Shown in pieces: positions 39,456 through 48,777 of a stretch of DNA of 64,000 nt. This stretch comes from Chelativorans sp. Marseille-P2723. Lineage in GTDB: Bacteria; Pseudomonadota; Alphaproteobacteria; Rhizobiales; Rhizobiaceae. A model generated the notes under the pieces. It was not told where the DNA came from, made no database searches, and saw only the letters and a program-made list of their open reading frames with translations. The stretch's first letter is position 1. Each line of letters opens with the position of its first letter. The position numbers and the translations under genes are program-made. The stretch spans positions 1,148,114-1,212,113 of the forward strand of contig NZ_CADDWI010000013.1 of assembly GCF_902809845.1 (NCBI RefSeq), read 5' to 3'.

Positions 39456-39670
39456 TGTTCTTCCTTCTTTCTGTTGGAGTTCTGGTTCAGACCTGCCCCA
39501 TCTGCCACTTGAGCACCCAGGGCGGCACGTACAGACGCCTGTTTCGACGACTCGGAAGCGCGCGCTTATAACAGAAAACGCACCAGAAGTATCCTGCGCA
39601 TGCAGGAATTATCTTCCGTAACAGATATAATGCGCCAGCCGCTGTTATTGAAGCGCGGAAGGATGTGCAA

Positions 39671-40165
39671 ATGAGCGAAAGGACAATTTGGAAGACCGGC
39701 CTGGGTCTTTGCGTTCTCTGCCTGGTCCTGTTCGCCGCTGGATGGTTCACTCGCGAAGACCCGTCTGAAAAGCCTTATCTGCAAATCCTTGGTGGCGGCT
39801 TCATCTTCAACTACCGCAACGCGGAAGTATTCTACGGATTCACGGCGCAGGTGGTGCGCCCGCTGGCCAGCGGCTCCATCATTGAAGCGCGCTTCGAGGA
39901 TCCTGGCGGTGGGCCGCCTCACGTCGTCGCCGAGCGGGTAAGCCCGATGACGGACCGCTACATGTTACGCTCGCCGCCCGTTGCGCATGTCAAAGCCGGA
40001 AAGCCATATCACGTCGATATCGAAATCTATGACCGCAGGCACGAAAAGCTTATCTGGCAAACGCGGCGCAACTACGCCAGCCAGGTGAGCGACGAGGTCA
40101 TGCCTGAGGAACCGCTTACCGTCGGTCCCGGCTACCACCGCTACCGCAAAGGCGTGGACGGATAG
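39671..40165 (+). CDS. Membrane-anchored protein of unknown function
   Basis: 164 residues from ATG 39671, eight bases after GGAAGG. One N-terminal membrane segment (LGLCVLCLVLFAAGWF) is followed by a periplasmic part that looks all-beta (YLQILGGGFIFNYRNAEVFYGFTAQVV). The wording of this segment is characteristic of a conserved protein in Mesorhizobium-like genomes, but I do not know a function. It stands alone. Confidence 0.7.
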   Translation: MSERTIWKTGLGLCVLCLVLFAAGWFTREDPSEKPYLQILGGGFIFNYRNAEVFYGFTAQVVRPLASGSIIEARFEDPGGGPPHVVAERVSPMTDRYMLRSPPVAHVKAGKPYHVDIEIYDRRHEKLIWQTRRNYASQVSDEVMPEEPLTVGPGYHRYRKGVDG

Positions 40166-40609
40166 GCTGGCTCTGATTGTCTGATGGCCGGCTTGGCGCT
40201 GCAACAATTTCGCGAGCGCAAGGAGCCGAGCGAGAGATTGAATCAACAGAAATTCGAGCTCAGCAAGAATAGGGTGATGACGGTTTCTCACAAGGGTGCT
40301 AAACTTCCCCTAGTGTTGGCTTCTTGCCTATAACAGGTCCGGCAGTCAAACTGGTGATCTGTAGCATTCAGGTGTCTGGTCTGTGGCTTTGCCGGCACTT
40401 GAACCTGTCCGGGATGGATGTTGCCCCGGCAGTTAGATCGTTTTGGTTGGGTTCATTCCGCGTTTGGGTGGCGCCAGTATGCGCCGCAAGTTGCGTCGAA
40501 GATTCTCAAGGTTCCGGGACGGAACTTTGAGGGAAGGAAACCGTTCACCCAATAGGAGCCGACCGGCAACGATCCTGTTGCGACAACCGGCCTTTCGCGA
40601 GAGAGCACG
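40166..40609. other. Intergenic region upstream of prkA
   Basis: 444 bases with no convincing gene; short frames such as 40324-40530 have no recognisable product. The important element is the EcfG-type promoter near its right end (40521-40545). The rest shows no clear structure. Confidence 0.5.
40521..40545 (+). promoter_or_regulatory. EcfG-type general stress promoter of the prkA operon
   Basis: GGAAC (40521-40525), 16 bases, then CGTT (40542-40545): an exact match to the sigma-EcfG consensus GGAAC-N16/17-CGTT of the alphaproteobacterial general stress response. It lies 65 bases before the prkA start codon on the right strand. In Escherichia coli the homologous yeaGH pair depends on RpoS, the functional counterpart of EcfG. 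Confidence 0.75.
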
Positions 40610-42559
40610 ATGCAAAGGAGAGAAACTGAAATCTTCGATCTTTTTTCGGAGATTTACAGCAGTACGGCACGAGAGGAAATGAGCCTGCAGGAGTACCTGC
40701 TGGCCTGCCGGGACGACAAAAGCATGTACGCCACCGCCGCCGAGCGGATGGTGGATGCCATAGGGGAGCCGACCCTGATCGACACCAGCTCTGATGAGCG
40801 ATTGGGGCGTATTTTCGCGAACCGGACAATCAAGATTTACCCGGCCTTCTCTGATTTTTATGGCATGGAAGACACGATCGAGAGGATCGTCGGGTATTTC
40901 CGCTATGCCGCGCAGGGTCTGGAGGAGCGGAAGCAGATCCTCTATCTCCTGGGTCCGGTTGGCGGTGGCAAGTCTTCGCTCGCTGAGCGCCTCAAGAAGC
41001 TGATGGAAGAAAGGCCGATCTATACGCTCAGCGTGAACGGCAAGGTCAGCCCCATCTTCGAATCGCCGCTAGGGCTGTTCCATCCGGAGCGGATGGCGGA
41101 CCTGCTCGAAGACAAATACGGAATTGCCAGGCGGCGCCTTACTGGACTTATCTCACCTTGGGCGGCAAAGCGGCTCGATGAAGTGGGCGGGGATATTTCC
41201 AAGTTCAGCGTCGTGAAGCTCACCCCGTCCCGGCTTCGCCAGATAGGGATAGCCAAGACGGAACCGGGTGACGAGAACAACCAGGACGTCTCCTCCCTGG
41301 TTGGGAAGGTCGACATCAGGCAGCTTGAAAATTATAGCCAGGCAGACCCGGATGCATACTCCTATAGTGGCGGACTTAACCGCACTACACAGGGGCTGCT
41401 GGAATTTGTCGAGATGTTCAAGGCGCCCATCAAGGTGCTGCATCCGTTGCTGACGGCGACCCAGGAGGGGAACTATAATGGCACCGAGAATTTCGGCGCC
41501 TTCCCCTATCAGGGCATCGTGGTTGCACATTCCAACGAGTCGGAGTGGCTGCAATTCAAGAACAACAAGAACAACGAGGCGTTTTTAGACCGTATCCTGG
41601 TGGTGAAGGTGCCTTACTGCCTTCGCGTCACCGAGGAAAAGATGATCTATGAGAAGCTTCTTCGCGAGAGCGAACTGACAAGCAATCCCTGCGCGCCGGA
41701 GGTGCTGGAGATCCTGAGCCGCTTCACCGTTTCGACCAGGCTCAACGAGCATGAGAACTCGTCATTATACACCAAGATGCGGGTCTATGACGGCGAGAAC
41801 CTGAAGGATGTTGATCCCAAGGCCAAGTCTGTGCAGGAGTACCGTGACGCGGCGGGTGTCGATGAGGGCATGACCGGCGTGAGCACGCGCTTTGCCTTCA
41901 AGGTGCTGTCGGAGACCTTCAACTACGATACGAAGGAGGTCGCCGCCGATCCGGTCCATCTGATGTATATTCTGGAACAAGCGATCAAGCGCGAGCAGTT
42001 TCCCAAGGAGACGGAGGCGGCTTATCTCGACTTCATCAAGTCGGAGCTCGCAACGCGGTATGCCGAGTTCATCGGCCACGAGATCCAGAAGGCATATCTG
42101 GAATCCTACAGTGAATACGGCCAGAACCTTTTCGACCGTTACATCGCCTATGCGGATGCGTGGCTGGAGGATCAGGATTTCAAGGATCCGGACACCGGAC
42201 AAATCCTGAACCGGGAGATTCTCGACAGCGAGCTGTCACAGATCGAAAAGCCCGCCGGCATCGCCAATCCGAAGGATTTCCGGAATGAGGTGGTGAAGTT
42301 CACGTTGAGGGCTCGCGCCAAGAATCACGGGCGTAATCCGGCCTGGACGAGCTACGAGAAATTGCGTGAGGTGATCGAAAAACGCATGTTCGGGCAGGTG
42401 GAAGATCTGTTGCCGGTCATCAGCTTCGGCTCAAAGAAGGACAGCGCCACCGAGAAGCAGCATGCCGAGTTCGTGGAGCGAATGACGGCACGCGGTTATA
42501 CCAGAAGACAGGTTCGCCGCCTGGTGGACTGGTATATGCGCGTGAACAAGGCGGGCTGA
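40610..42559 (+). CDS. prkA: PrkA family serine protein kinase (YeaG)
   Basis: 649 residues. A PrkA AAA domain with Walker A GPVGGGKSSLAERLK near residue 122 is followed by a C-terminal PrkA kinase-like domain. It starts with IFDLFSEIYSSTAREEMSLQEYL, which is diagnostic. Homologues (YeaG, Bacillus PrkA) are induced in stationary phase and nitrogen starvation; the protease or kinase activity is still debated. First gene of the operon prkA-yeaH-spoVR; its promoter matches EcfG. Confidence 0.95.
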   Translation: MQRRETEIFDLFSEIYSSTAREEMSLQEYLLACRDDKSMYATAAERMVDAIGEPTLIDTSSDERLGRIFANRTIKIYPAFSDFYGMEDTIERIVGYFRYAAQGLEERKQILYLLGPVGGGKSSLAERLKKLMEERPIYTLSVNGKVSPIFESPLGLFHPERMADLLEDKYGIARRRLTGLISPWAAKRLDEVGGDISKFSVVKLTPSRLRQIGIAKTEPGDENNQDVSSLVGKVDIRQLENYSQADPDAYSYSGGLNRTTQGLLEFVEMFKAPIKVLHPLLTATQEGNYNGTENFGAFPYQGIVVAHSNESEWLQFKNNKNNEAFLDRILVVKVPYCLRVTEEKMIYEKLLRESELTSNPCAPEVLEILSRFTVSTRLNEHENSSLYTKMRVYDGENLKDVDPKAKSVQEYRDAAGVDEGMTGVSTRFAFKVLSETFNYDTKEVAADPVHLMYILEQAIKREQFPKETEAAYLDFIKSELATRYAEFIGHEIQKAYLESYSEYGQNLFDRYIAYADAWLEDQDFKDPDTGQILNREILDSELSQIEKPAGIANPKDFRNEVVKFTLRARAKNHGRNPAWTSYEKLREVIEKRMFGQVEDLLPVISFGSKKDSATEKQHAEFVERMTARGYTRRQVRRLVDWYMRVNKAG

Positions 42560-42580
42560 CGATGCAGCGTGGGCTTTCCA

Positions 42581-43894
42581 ATGCCGAATTATATCGACCG
42601 GCGTCTTAACCCGAAGGACAAGAGCCTCGGCAATCGTCGGCGCTTCCTGAAACGGGCTCGAGAGGAGCTGAAGCGCGTCGTCAAGGAGCAGGTCAAGTCC
42701 GGTAAGATCACGGACGTGGATGCGCAGCATAGCGTGCCCATGCCGGCGCGCGGAACGGCCGAGCCAACCTTTCGGCCGGCAGCCGGCACCGGGGAACGCA
42801 ACTATGTTCTGCCTGGCAACAAGGAGTTCAGCCCCGGCGACCGGATTGCCAAGCCGGGAGGTGGCGGGGCAGGGTCCGGCTCCGGCGCAGGTGTCGGCGA
42901 GGCGGAGGACGACTTCCGCTTCATGCTTTCACGAGAGGAGGTGCTCGACCTCTTCTTCGAGGATCTGGAGCTTCCAGACATGGTGAAGCTCAACCTAAAG
43001 GAAGCTGTCACCTTCAAGCCTCGCCGAGCGGGATTCGCCGTTACCGGCGCGCCCACCAACATCAATGTTGGCCGTACCATGCGTAACAGCTATGGCCGGC
43101 GCATCGCGCTGCACCGACCGAAGCGGGAGCAAGTGGAAGCACTGGCGAAGGAACTGGCGGAGCTGGAGGCAATGCCTTCATTATCCACGCGGCGCGAACA
43201 GATCGAGAAGCTGCGGGAGGAGCTGGACCGGATGGAACGCCGCCGCCGAACCATTCCCTATGTCGACCCGGTCGATATCCGCTTCAACCGGTTCGAGGCA
43301 CAGCCGCTGCCCAATGCCAGCGCTGTCATGTTCTGTCTCATGGATGTGTCGAGCTCCATGGGAGAGCGGGAGAAGGATCTTGCCAAGCGCTTCTTTGTGC
43401 TGCTCCATCTCTTCCTGAAACGCCGTTATGATCGGATCGACATCGTTTTCATCCGCCACACACACGAGGCGCGGGAGGTGGATGAGGATACGTTCTTCTA
43501 CTCCACCCAGAGCGGCGGCACAGTGGTATCCACGGCGCTTGACGAGATGATGCGGATCATTCGCGAACGTTACCCAGCACGGGAATGGAATATCTACGCT
43601 GCCCAAGCCTCGGACGGCGACAATATTGCCGGCGACTCGGAAAAATGCGCGGCCTTGTTGCAGGACGAGCTGATGGAGCTCTGCCAGTATTACGCCTATG
43701 TCGAAATCATCGACGAGCGCGAGACAGAGATATTCGGGGCCACCGATAACGGCACTTCCTTATGGCGCGCCTATCGCACGGTGGGTGAGAAGTGGCCGAA
43801 TTTCCAGATGACGCGGATCGCGCGCCCCGCCGACATCTATCCGGTTTTCCGGCAACTTTTTTCAAGGCAGCCGAATATACGCGCGCGAACCTGA
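42581..43894 (+). CDS. yeaH: YeaH/YhbH family protein (UPF0229)
   Basis: 437 residues. It starts PNYIDRRLNPKDKSLGNRRRFLKR, the family opening, with a GTG four codons upstream as a weaker alternative. The central Gly-rich linker GGGGAGSGSGAGVG is followed by a C-terminal von Willebrand type A-like half with metal-site start MDVSSSMGEREKDLAKRF. It works with PrkA; the exact role is unknown. It lies 21 bases after prkA and three bases before spoVR. Confidence 0.92.
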   Translation: MPNYIDRRLNPKDKSLGNRRRFLKRAREELKRVVKEQVKSGKITDVDAQHSVPMPARGTAEPTFRPAAGTGERNYVLPGNKEFSPGDRIAKPGGGGAGSGSGAGVGEAEDDFRFMLSREEVLDLFFEDLELPDMVKLNLKEAVTFKPRRAGFAVTGAPTNINVGRTMRNSYGRRIALHRPKREQVEALAKELAELEAMPSLSTRREQIEKLREELDRMERRRRTIPYVDPVDIRFNRFEAQPLPNASAVMFCLMDVSSSMGEREKDLAKRFFVLLHLFLKRRYDRIDIVFIRHTHEAREVDEDTFFYSTQSGGTVVSTALDEMMRIIRERYPAREWNIYAAQASDGDNIAGDSEKCAALLQDELMELCQYYAYVEIIDERETEIFGATDNGTSLWRAYRTVGEKWPNFQMTRIARPADIYPVFRQLFSRQPNIRART

Positions 43895-43897
43895 TGG

Positions 43898-45439
43898 ATG
43901 ACGATGGCATTTGAAAGCGGCAAATCCAACCTTCTCTTCACGAGTTCTGACTGGAATTTCGAGACGCTGTCGCGAACCTATGACGCCATCGAACGCATAG
44001 CGCTCGATGAGATGAAGCTCGATATCTACCCCAATCAGCTGGAGATCATCTCGTCGGAGCAGATGCTAGACGCCTATTCCTCCGTCGGGATGCCGTTGAT
44101 GTATCAGCACTGGTCCTTCGGCAAGCGCTTCGTCTTCGAGGAGCATTTTTACAGAAAAGGCCAGCGCGGTCTGGCGTATGAACTGGTCATCAACTCCAAC
44201 CCCTGCATCACCTACCTGATGGAGGAGAATACAATGGCCATGCAGGCGCTGGTAACGGCCCATGCTGCATTCGGCCACAATCATTTCTTCAAGAACAATT
44301 ACCTCTTCCGCCAGTGGACCGATGCGAGCGCAATCCTCAGCTACATGGAGTTCGCCAAGAAGTATATCACCCGCTGCGAGGAACGGTACGGCACGGCAGC
44401 CGTCGAGGCGATACTCGATTCTGCCCATGCCATCATGGATCACGGTGTCTTCCGCTATCGCCGCCCGCCGCGGCTGTCGTCGGAGAAGGAGCGGGAGCGG
44501 ATACGCGAAAGATTGGAATACGAGGAGCAGACCTATAGTGACCTGTGGCGCACTCTGCCGGTCACGCCCGGTACGGACCCCAAGAAGGCTGAAGGCGAGG
44601 CATCCGAACGGAAGCGCTCGCTCAATCTTCCGGAAGAGAACCTGCTTTATTTCCTGGAAAAGAACAGCCTGATCCTGGATCCCTGGCAGCGGGAGATTTT
44701 GCGGATCGTGCGTGTCATCGCTCAGTACTTTTACCCTCAGCGGCAGACAAAGGTGATGAATGAAGGCTGCGCCACTTTCGTTCACTATACGATTATGAAC
44801 AGGCTTTTTGATCAGGGCAGAATTAGCGAAGGCGTCATGCTGGAAATTCTGCAAAGCCACACCAATGTCGTCTTCCAGCCAGACTTCGACGATCCGCGCT
44901 TCCCCGGCATCAACCCTTATGCACTCGGATTCGCGCTGATGCAGGACATCCAACGGATCTCGACAGAGCCGACGGCGGAGGATCGCGAATGGTTCCCTGA
45001 CTATGCCGGGAAGGGAGACTGGCTAGACACGCTGCTCGATGCATGGGCCAATCATCGGGATGAATCTTTTATCCTCCAGTTCCTTAGTCCGGCGCTCATC
45101 CGCAAGTTCAGGCTTTTCCTGCTCCAAGACGATTCCGGCAAGCCCTATTGCGAAGTCTCCTCGATCCACAACGAGCGAGGGTATGAGGCTATACGGGCCG
45201 CGCTTGCGCGCAGCTATGACATCGGCGTGAACCAGCCGGACATTCAGGTGGTCGATGTCGACCTGCTCGGTGATCGTCATCTGCGCCTGCAACACAATGT
45301 GAAGAACGGCATCCTTCTGGAGAATGAGAGCCGGGATGCGGCGCTCCGCCATGTCCGCCATCTCTGGGGCTATGACGTAAGCCTGGTTGGCATCGACGCT
45401 GAAAGCGGTAATGTGCTCTATGAATGCTCGACGCCTTGA
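43898..45439 (+). CDS. spoVR: SpoVR family protein
   Basis: 513 residues. MPLMYQHWSFGKRF, NPCITYLMEENTMAMQALV, FGHNHFFKNNYLF and MNEGCATFVHYTIM are the conserved family segments. The many His and Glu residues in them suggest a metal site. It is not a sporulation gene here; the prkA-yeaH-spoVR trio is widespread in non-sporulating Proteobacteria. ATG 43898 and 43904 are both possible. A small hairpin (GTAGCC/GGCTAC, 45471-45488) follows the stop. Confidence 0.93.
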   Translation: MTMAFESGKSNLLFTSSDWNFETLSRTYDAIERIALDEMKLDIYPNQLEIISSEQMLDAYSSVGMPLMYQHWSFGKRFVFEEHFYRKGQRGLAYELVINSNPCITYLMEENTMAMQALVTAHAAFGHNHFFKNNYLFRQWTDASAILSYMEFAKKYITRCEERYGTAAVEAILDSAHAIMDHGVFRYRRPPRLSSEKERERIRERLEYEEQTYSDLWRTLPVTPGTDPKKAEGEASERKRSLNLPEENLLYFLEKNSLILDPWQREILRIVRVIAQYFYPQRQTKVMNEGCATFVHYTIMNRLFDQGRISEGVMLEILQSHTNVVFQPDFDDPRFPGINPYALGFALMQDIQRISTEPTAEDREWFPDYAGKGDWLDTLLDAWANHRDESFILQFLSPALIRKFRLFLLQDDSGKPYCEVSSIHNERGYEAIRAALARSYDIGVNQPDIQVVDVDLLGDRHLRLQHNVKNGILLENESRDAALRHVRHLWGYDVSLVGIDAESGNVLYECSTP

Positions 45440-45563
45440 GCCATCTGGTTGAACCAAGGAGAGGTCTAACGTAGCCGCAAGGGGCTACTTCACGATGGTC
45501 CCTGCAAGCTGCGTAACCTGCCGAGAGCGTCTCCACTGGCCTAGTCGGATATAGGAGGCGCCC

Positions 45564-48251
45564 ATGACCATCCGGAATCTCGAATTCGCCGTCACCCCTC
45601 AGTCGTTGGCAATTTTCGGCGCTTCCGAGCGCTTCGGCTCGGTCGGACGCATGGTGATGGAAAATGTTCTGGCCGCTGGTTTCGAGGGAGAGGTCTGGCC
45701 GATCAATCCCAAGTACCGTGTAGTCTGCGGCCGGCCTTGCTTCGCCCATGTCAGGGATCTGCCAGTGGTTCCCGACCTTGCGGTGATCGTCACTCCGGCA
45801 AGAACCGTTCCCCAGATCATCCGCGAGCTTGGAGAGAAGGGTAATCGCGCCGCTGTGGTAATCAGCGCCGGGCTAACGCGCGAAAACGGGCTAAGGCAGG
45901 CGATGCTCGATGCGGCAAAGCCATTTCTGTTGCGAGTGATCGGCCCAAACACGCTGGGCCTGATCGTTCCGCCGGAAAAGCTCAACGCCAGCTTCTCCCA
46001 CATCACGCCGTCCGTGGGAGGTATAGCGCTTCTGTCCCAATCCGGAGCGATCACTACCACCCTCCTGGATTGGGCGGCTGAAGAGGGGATCGGTTTTTCG
46101 CACGTTGTCTCGCTTGGTGACATGGCTGACGTCGATGTGGGCGACTATCTCGATCTGCTGGCGGGCGATGCAAAGACCCGGGCGATCCTTCTTTATCTCG
46201 AAAGCATTCCCGAACCGCGCAAATTCATGTCTGCGGCGCGGGCGGCCTCGCGCATCAAGCCGGTGATCGGCATCAAAGCCGGAAGGCATGCAGAGGCGGC
46301 AGAAGCTGCTGCCACACATACCGGAGCGCTTGCAGGATCAGACAGGGTTGTGGAGGCGGCTTTCTCGCGTGCAGGCATTCTTCGCGTGCGGGGTCTTGAC
46401 GAGTTATTCGCTGCCACCGAGACGGTGGCGCGATTTCAGAAGCTTGAGCGTTCCCGCGTCGGCATCGTCACGAACGGCGGGGGGGCAGGCGTGCTGGTGG
46501 TCGACCGTTTGATGGATCTAAAGGCCGATCTTGCTTCTTTGTCGGATGAAACCATGCGGCGGCTCGATGAGAGCCTTCCTAAAAACTGGTCTCGTGCCAA
46601 TCCGGTAGACATTATCGGCGACGCTCCTCCCGAGCGCTATCGCGCGGCAGTGCAAGCGGTAGCGGCCGATGCTGGAACGGATGCCGTTCTCGTCATCAAT
46701 TGTCCCACAGCGCTTGCTTCGCCAGCCGATGCGGCGCGCGCCATCGCAGCCCTGACCCAGGGTGGCAGGATCAATGGCAAGCCGGTGCTGACATCATGGC
46801 TTGGAGAAAAGACAGCCCGCGAGGGCCGTTCAATTCTCCAGAACGCCGGAGTGTCGAGTTACAACACTCCGGCCCTGGCGGCAGCAGCGGTATCCCATCT
46901 TAGCCACTGGTCACGCGCGCAGAAAAGCCTGATGCGTGTTCCTTCCAGCCGTGCGGCCGATATCCAGGCGGATATAGCCACTGCACATTCGGTCTTGCGG
47001 AAAGCCGCGGCGGAAGGGCGTCGGATACTGACGGAGCCGGAGGCAAAGGTAGTCATAGGCGCTTACCGTATCCCCGTGCCTGAAACGGTCATTGCGCGGA
47101 GCCCGGACGAGGTGGCCGACGCTGCCCGGCGCCTGCTTCAGTCCTCAAAAAGACTTGTTGTGAAGCTCCTGTCGAGGACCATCACCCACAAGTCCGACGT
47201 GGGGGGCGTCGTTCTTGACTTGCTCAGCCCGGAAGCTGCGAACCAGGCTGCGCGCAACATCGAGGACGCCCTGAAAAGGATGGGCAGGGCGAGAGAGATC
47301 GACGGCTATGTCGTGCAGCCGATGATCAAGCTGAAGAACGCACACGAGCTTATTCTCGGCCTTAATCGAGACGAAATCTTTGGCCCCGTGCTTTTATTCG
47401 GGGCAGGAGGAACGGCCGTCGAGGTGCTCGATGATACGGCCATTGCCCTGCCACCGCTCGATGACGTTCTGGCCGGCGATCTTATCGATCAGACCCGCAT
47501 TGGCCGGCTGCTTGCCGGCTATCGCGACCGGCCGCCGGCGGATCGGGCGGGCATCATTGCCGCTCTTTCCGCCGTGTCGCAACTCATCGTCGATTTTCCG
47601 TGCATCGTCTCCATGGATATCAACCCGCTGCTGGCCTCAAACGAAGGGGTAATGGCGCTTGATGCACGTATCGAAATCGAGCCGGAAAGGGTGGAACAGA
47701 TCGGACCAAACCCGGCACTGGCCATCCGCCCCTATCCTGCCGACTGGTCGAAAGATGTGACGCTCGGGGACGATACCTATCATCTGCGTCCCATCGAACC
47801 TGCGGATGTGTCGCTCTACCCGCCATTCTTTGAAAAGGTTGCGCCGGAAGACATACGCCTTCGCCTTCTCGCGCCGCGACGCAACTTCCCGCACGAGATG
47901 CTTCTGCGCCTGACGCAGCTCGACTATGATAGGGAGATCGCGTTTGTGGCACTACGGAAGGATACCGGGGAACTCGCGGGCATTGTGCGACTCTCGTCGG
48001 ATCCGGACCGCGAAAGGGCGGAATTCGGAATTCTCGTGCGAACCGATCTTCAGGGAAGGGGGCTAGGCTGGGAGCTTCTGAACCATGCGATCGATTATGG
48101 CCGGTCCGAAGGCCTCGCGCACATTGAAGGATACATCCTCGCTGAGAACACCGGAATGCTTAGGATGTCACGGGACTTCGGCTTCCGCCTGACAGCTCAT
48201 CAGCAGGAGCCGGGCGTTACGATTGCTGTCCTCGATCTGCAAAAAACCTAG
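45564..48251 (+). CDS. Acyl-CoA synthetase (NDP-forming) / GNAT fusion, Pat-like protein acetyltransferase
   Basis: 895 residues in four parts: CoA-binding domain (SLAIFGASERFGSVGRMV near 15), succinyl-CoA-ligase-like domain (IVTNGGGAGVLVVDRL near 300), ATP-grasp domain (LVVKLLSRTITHKSDVGGVV near 535) and a C-terminal GNAT domain (GILVRTDLQGRGLGWELL near 830). The layout is that of Escherichia coli PatZ (YfiQ) and Salmonella Pat, lysine acetyltransferases that silence acetyl-CoA synthetase. An acetate--CoA ligase activity is also possible in proteins with an intact ATP-grasp. It stands alone, 125 bases after spoVR. Confidence 0.88.
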   Translation: MTIRNLEFAVTPQSLAIFGASERFGSVGRMVMENVLAAGFEGEVWPINPKYRVVCGRPCFAHVRDLPVVPDLAVIVTPARTVPQIIRELGEKGNRAAVVISAGLTRENGLRQAMLDAAKPFLLRVIGPNTLGLIVPPEKLNASFSHITPSVGGIALLSQSGAITTTLLDWAAEEGIGFSHVVSLGDMADVDVGDYLDLLAGDAKTRAILLYLESIPEPRKFMSAARAASRIKPVIGIKAGRHAEAAEAAATHTGALAGSDRVVEAAFSRAGILRVRGLDELFAATETVARFQKLERSRVGIVTNGGGAGVLVVDRLMDLKADLASLSDETMRRLDESLPKNWSRANPVDIIGDAPPERYRAAVQAVAADAGTDAVLVINCPTALASPADAARAIAALTQGGRINGKPVLTSWLGEKTAREGRSILQNAGVSSYNTPALAAAAVSHLSHWSRAQKSLMRVPSSRAADIQADIATAHSVLRKAAAEGRRILTEPEAKVVIGAYRIPVPETVIARSPDEVADAARRLLQSSKRLVVKLLSRTITHKSDVGGVVLDLLSPEAANQAARNIEDALKRMGRAREIDGYVVQPMIKLKNAHELILGLNRDEIFGPVLLFGAGGTAVEVLDDTAIALPPLDDVLAGDLIDQTRIGRLLAGYRDRPPADRAGIIAALSAVSQLIVDFPCIVSMDINPLLASNEGVMALDARIEIEPERVEQIGPNPALAIRPYPADWSKDVTLGDDTYHLRPIEPADVSLYPPFFEKVAPEDIRLRLLAPRRNFPHEMLLRLTQLDYDREIAFVALRKDTGELAGIVRLSSDPDRERAEFGILVRTDLQGRGLGWELLNHAIDYGRSEGLAHIEGYILAENTGMLRMSRDFGFRLTAHQQEPGVTIAVLDLQKT

Positions 48252-48378
48252 CCTCTTTAGGTAAAGATCGCGGCAGCTCCCCGGTCGCTTAGAAGCAGCC
48301 AATATGATGATCTCGATAACGCGGCAATGTGTGCTGATCGGTCCTGAGGAGGACGGCAGGCGGTAGCGGCAGGCGCGG

Positions 48379-48777
48379 TCAGAATAGAGTTCCGCCCCGA
48401 TCCGGTTCCGGAGGGCCTATCAGCTCTTCAACCTTTCCCAACACGGCCTGCACGTCGAACGGTTTCTCGAAGACCGCCGCGAATATTCTCCGGTTCTCTT
48501 CCGAAATGGCCGCCTGCGCTGCGCTGATGAGGATGATGGGAACGTCGTTCCAGTTCCTGTCATCCCGCACCGACAGTGCAAATTCGAGGCCGTTCATGAG
48601 CGGCATCATGAAATCGGTGATGACAAGGGCAGGCGACTTGTTCATCTGAGCCAATGCGCTCTTGCCGTTAAAGGCTTGGAGCACATGATAACCGCGCTCT
48701 TCAAGTGCATAGACGATCAGTTCTGCGACCAGAAACTCGTCATCGACGACAAGGACGCGTTTCATATTCCAGTTCAC
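48379..48777 (-). CDS. CheY-like response regulator
   Basis: 132 residues, a receiver domain only. It has the acidic pair Asp12/Asp13 in VVDDEFLVAEL, phospho-acceptor Asp55 in LVITDFMMPLMNG, Ser85 in ILISAAQ and Lys105 in VFEKPF. The GTG at 48777 overlaps the KaiC stop (GTGA), which suggests coupling; an ATG four codons later (48765) could equally be the start. No output domain is present, so it probably acts through protein contact, perhaps with the KaiC-like ATPase. Confidence 0.88.
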   Translation of the reverse strand: MNWNMKRVLVVDDEFLVAELIVYALEERGYHVLQAFNGKSALAQMNKSPALVITDFMMPLMNGLEFALSVRDDRNWNDVPIILISAAQAAISEENRRIFAAVFEKPFDVQAVLGKVEELIGPPEPDRGGTLF

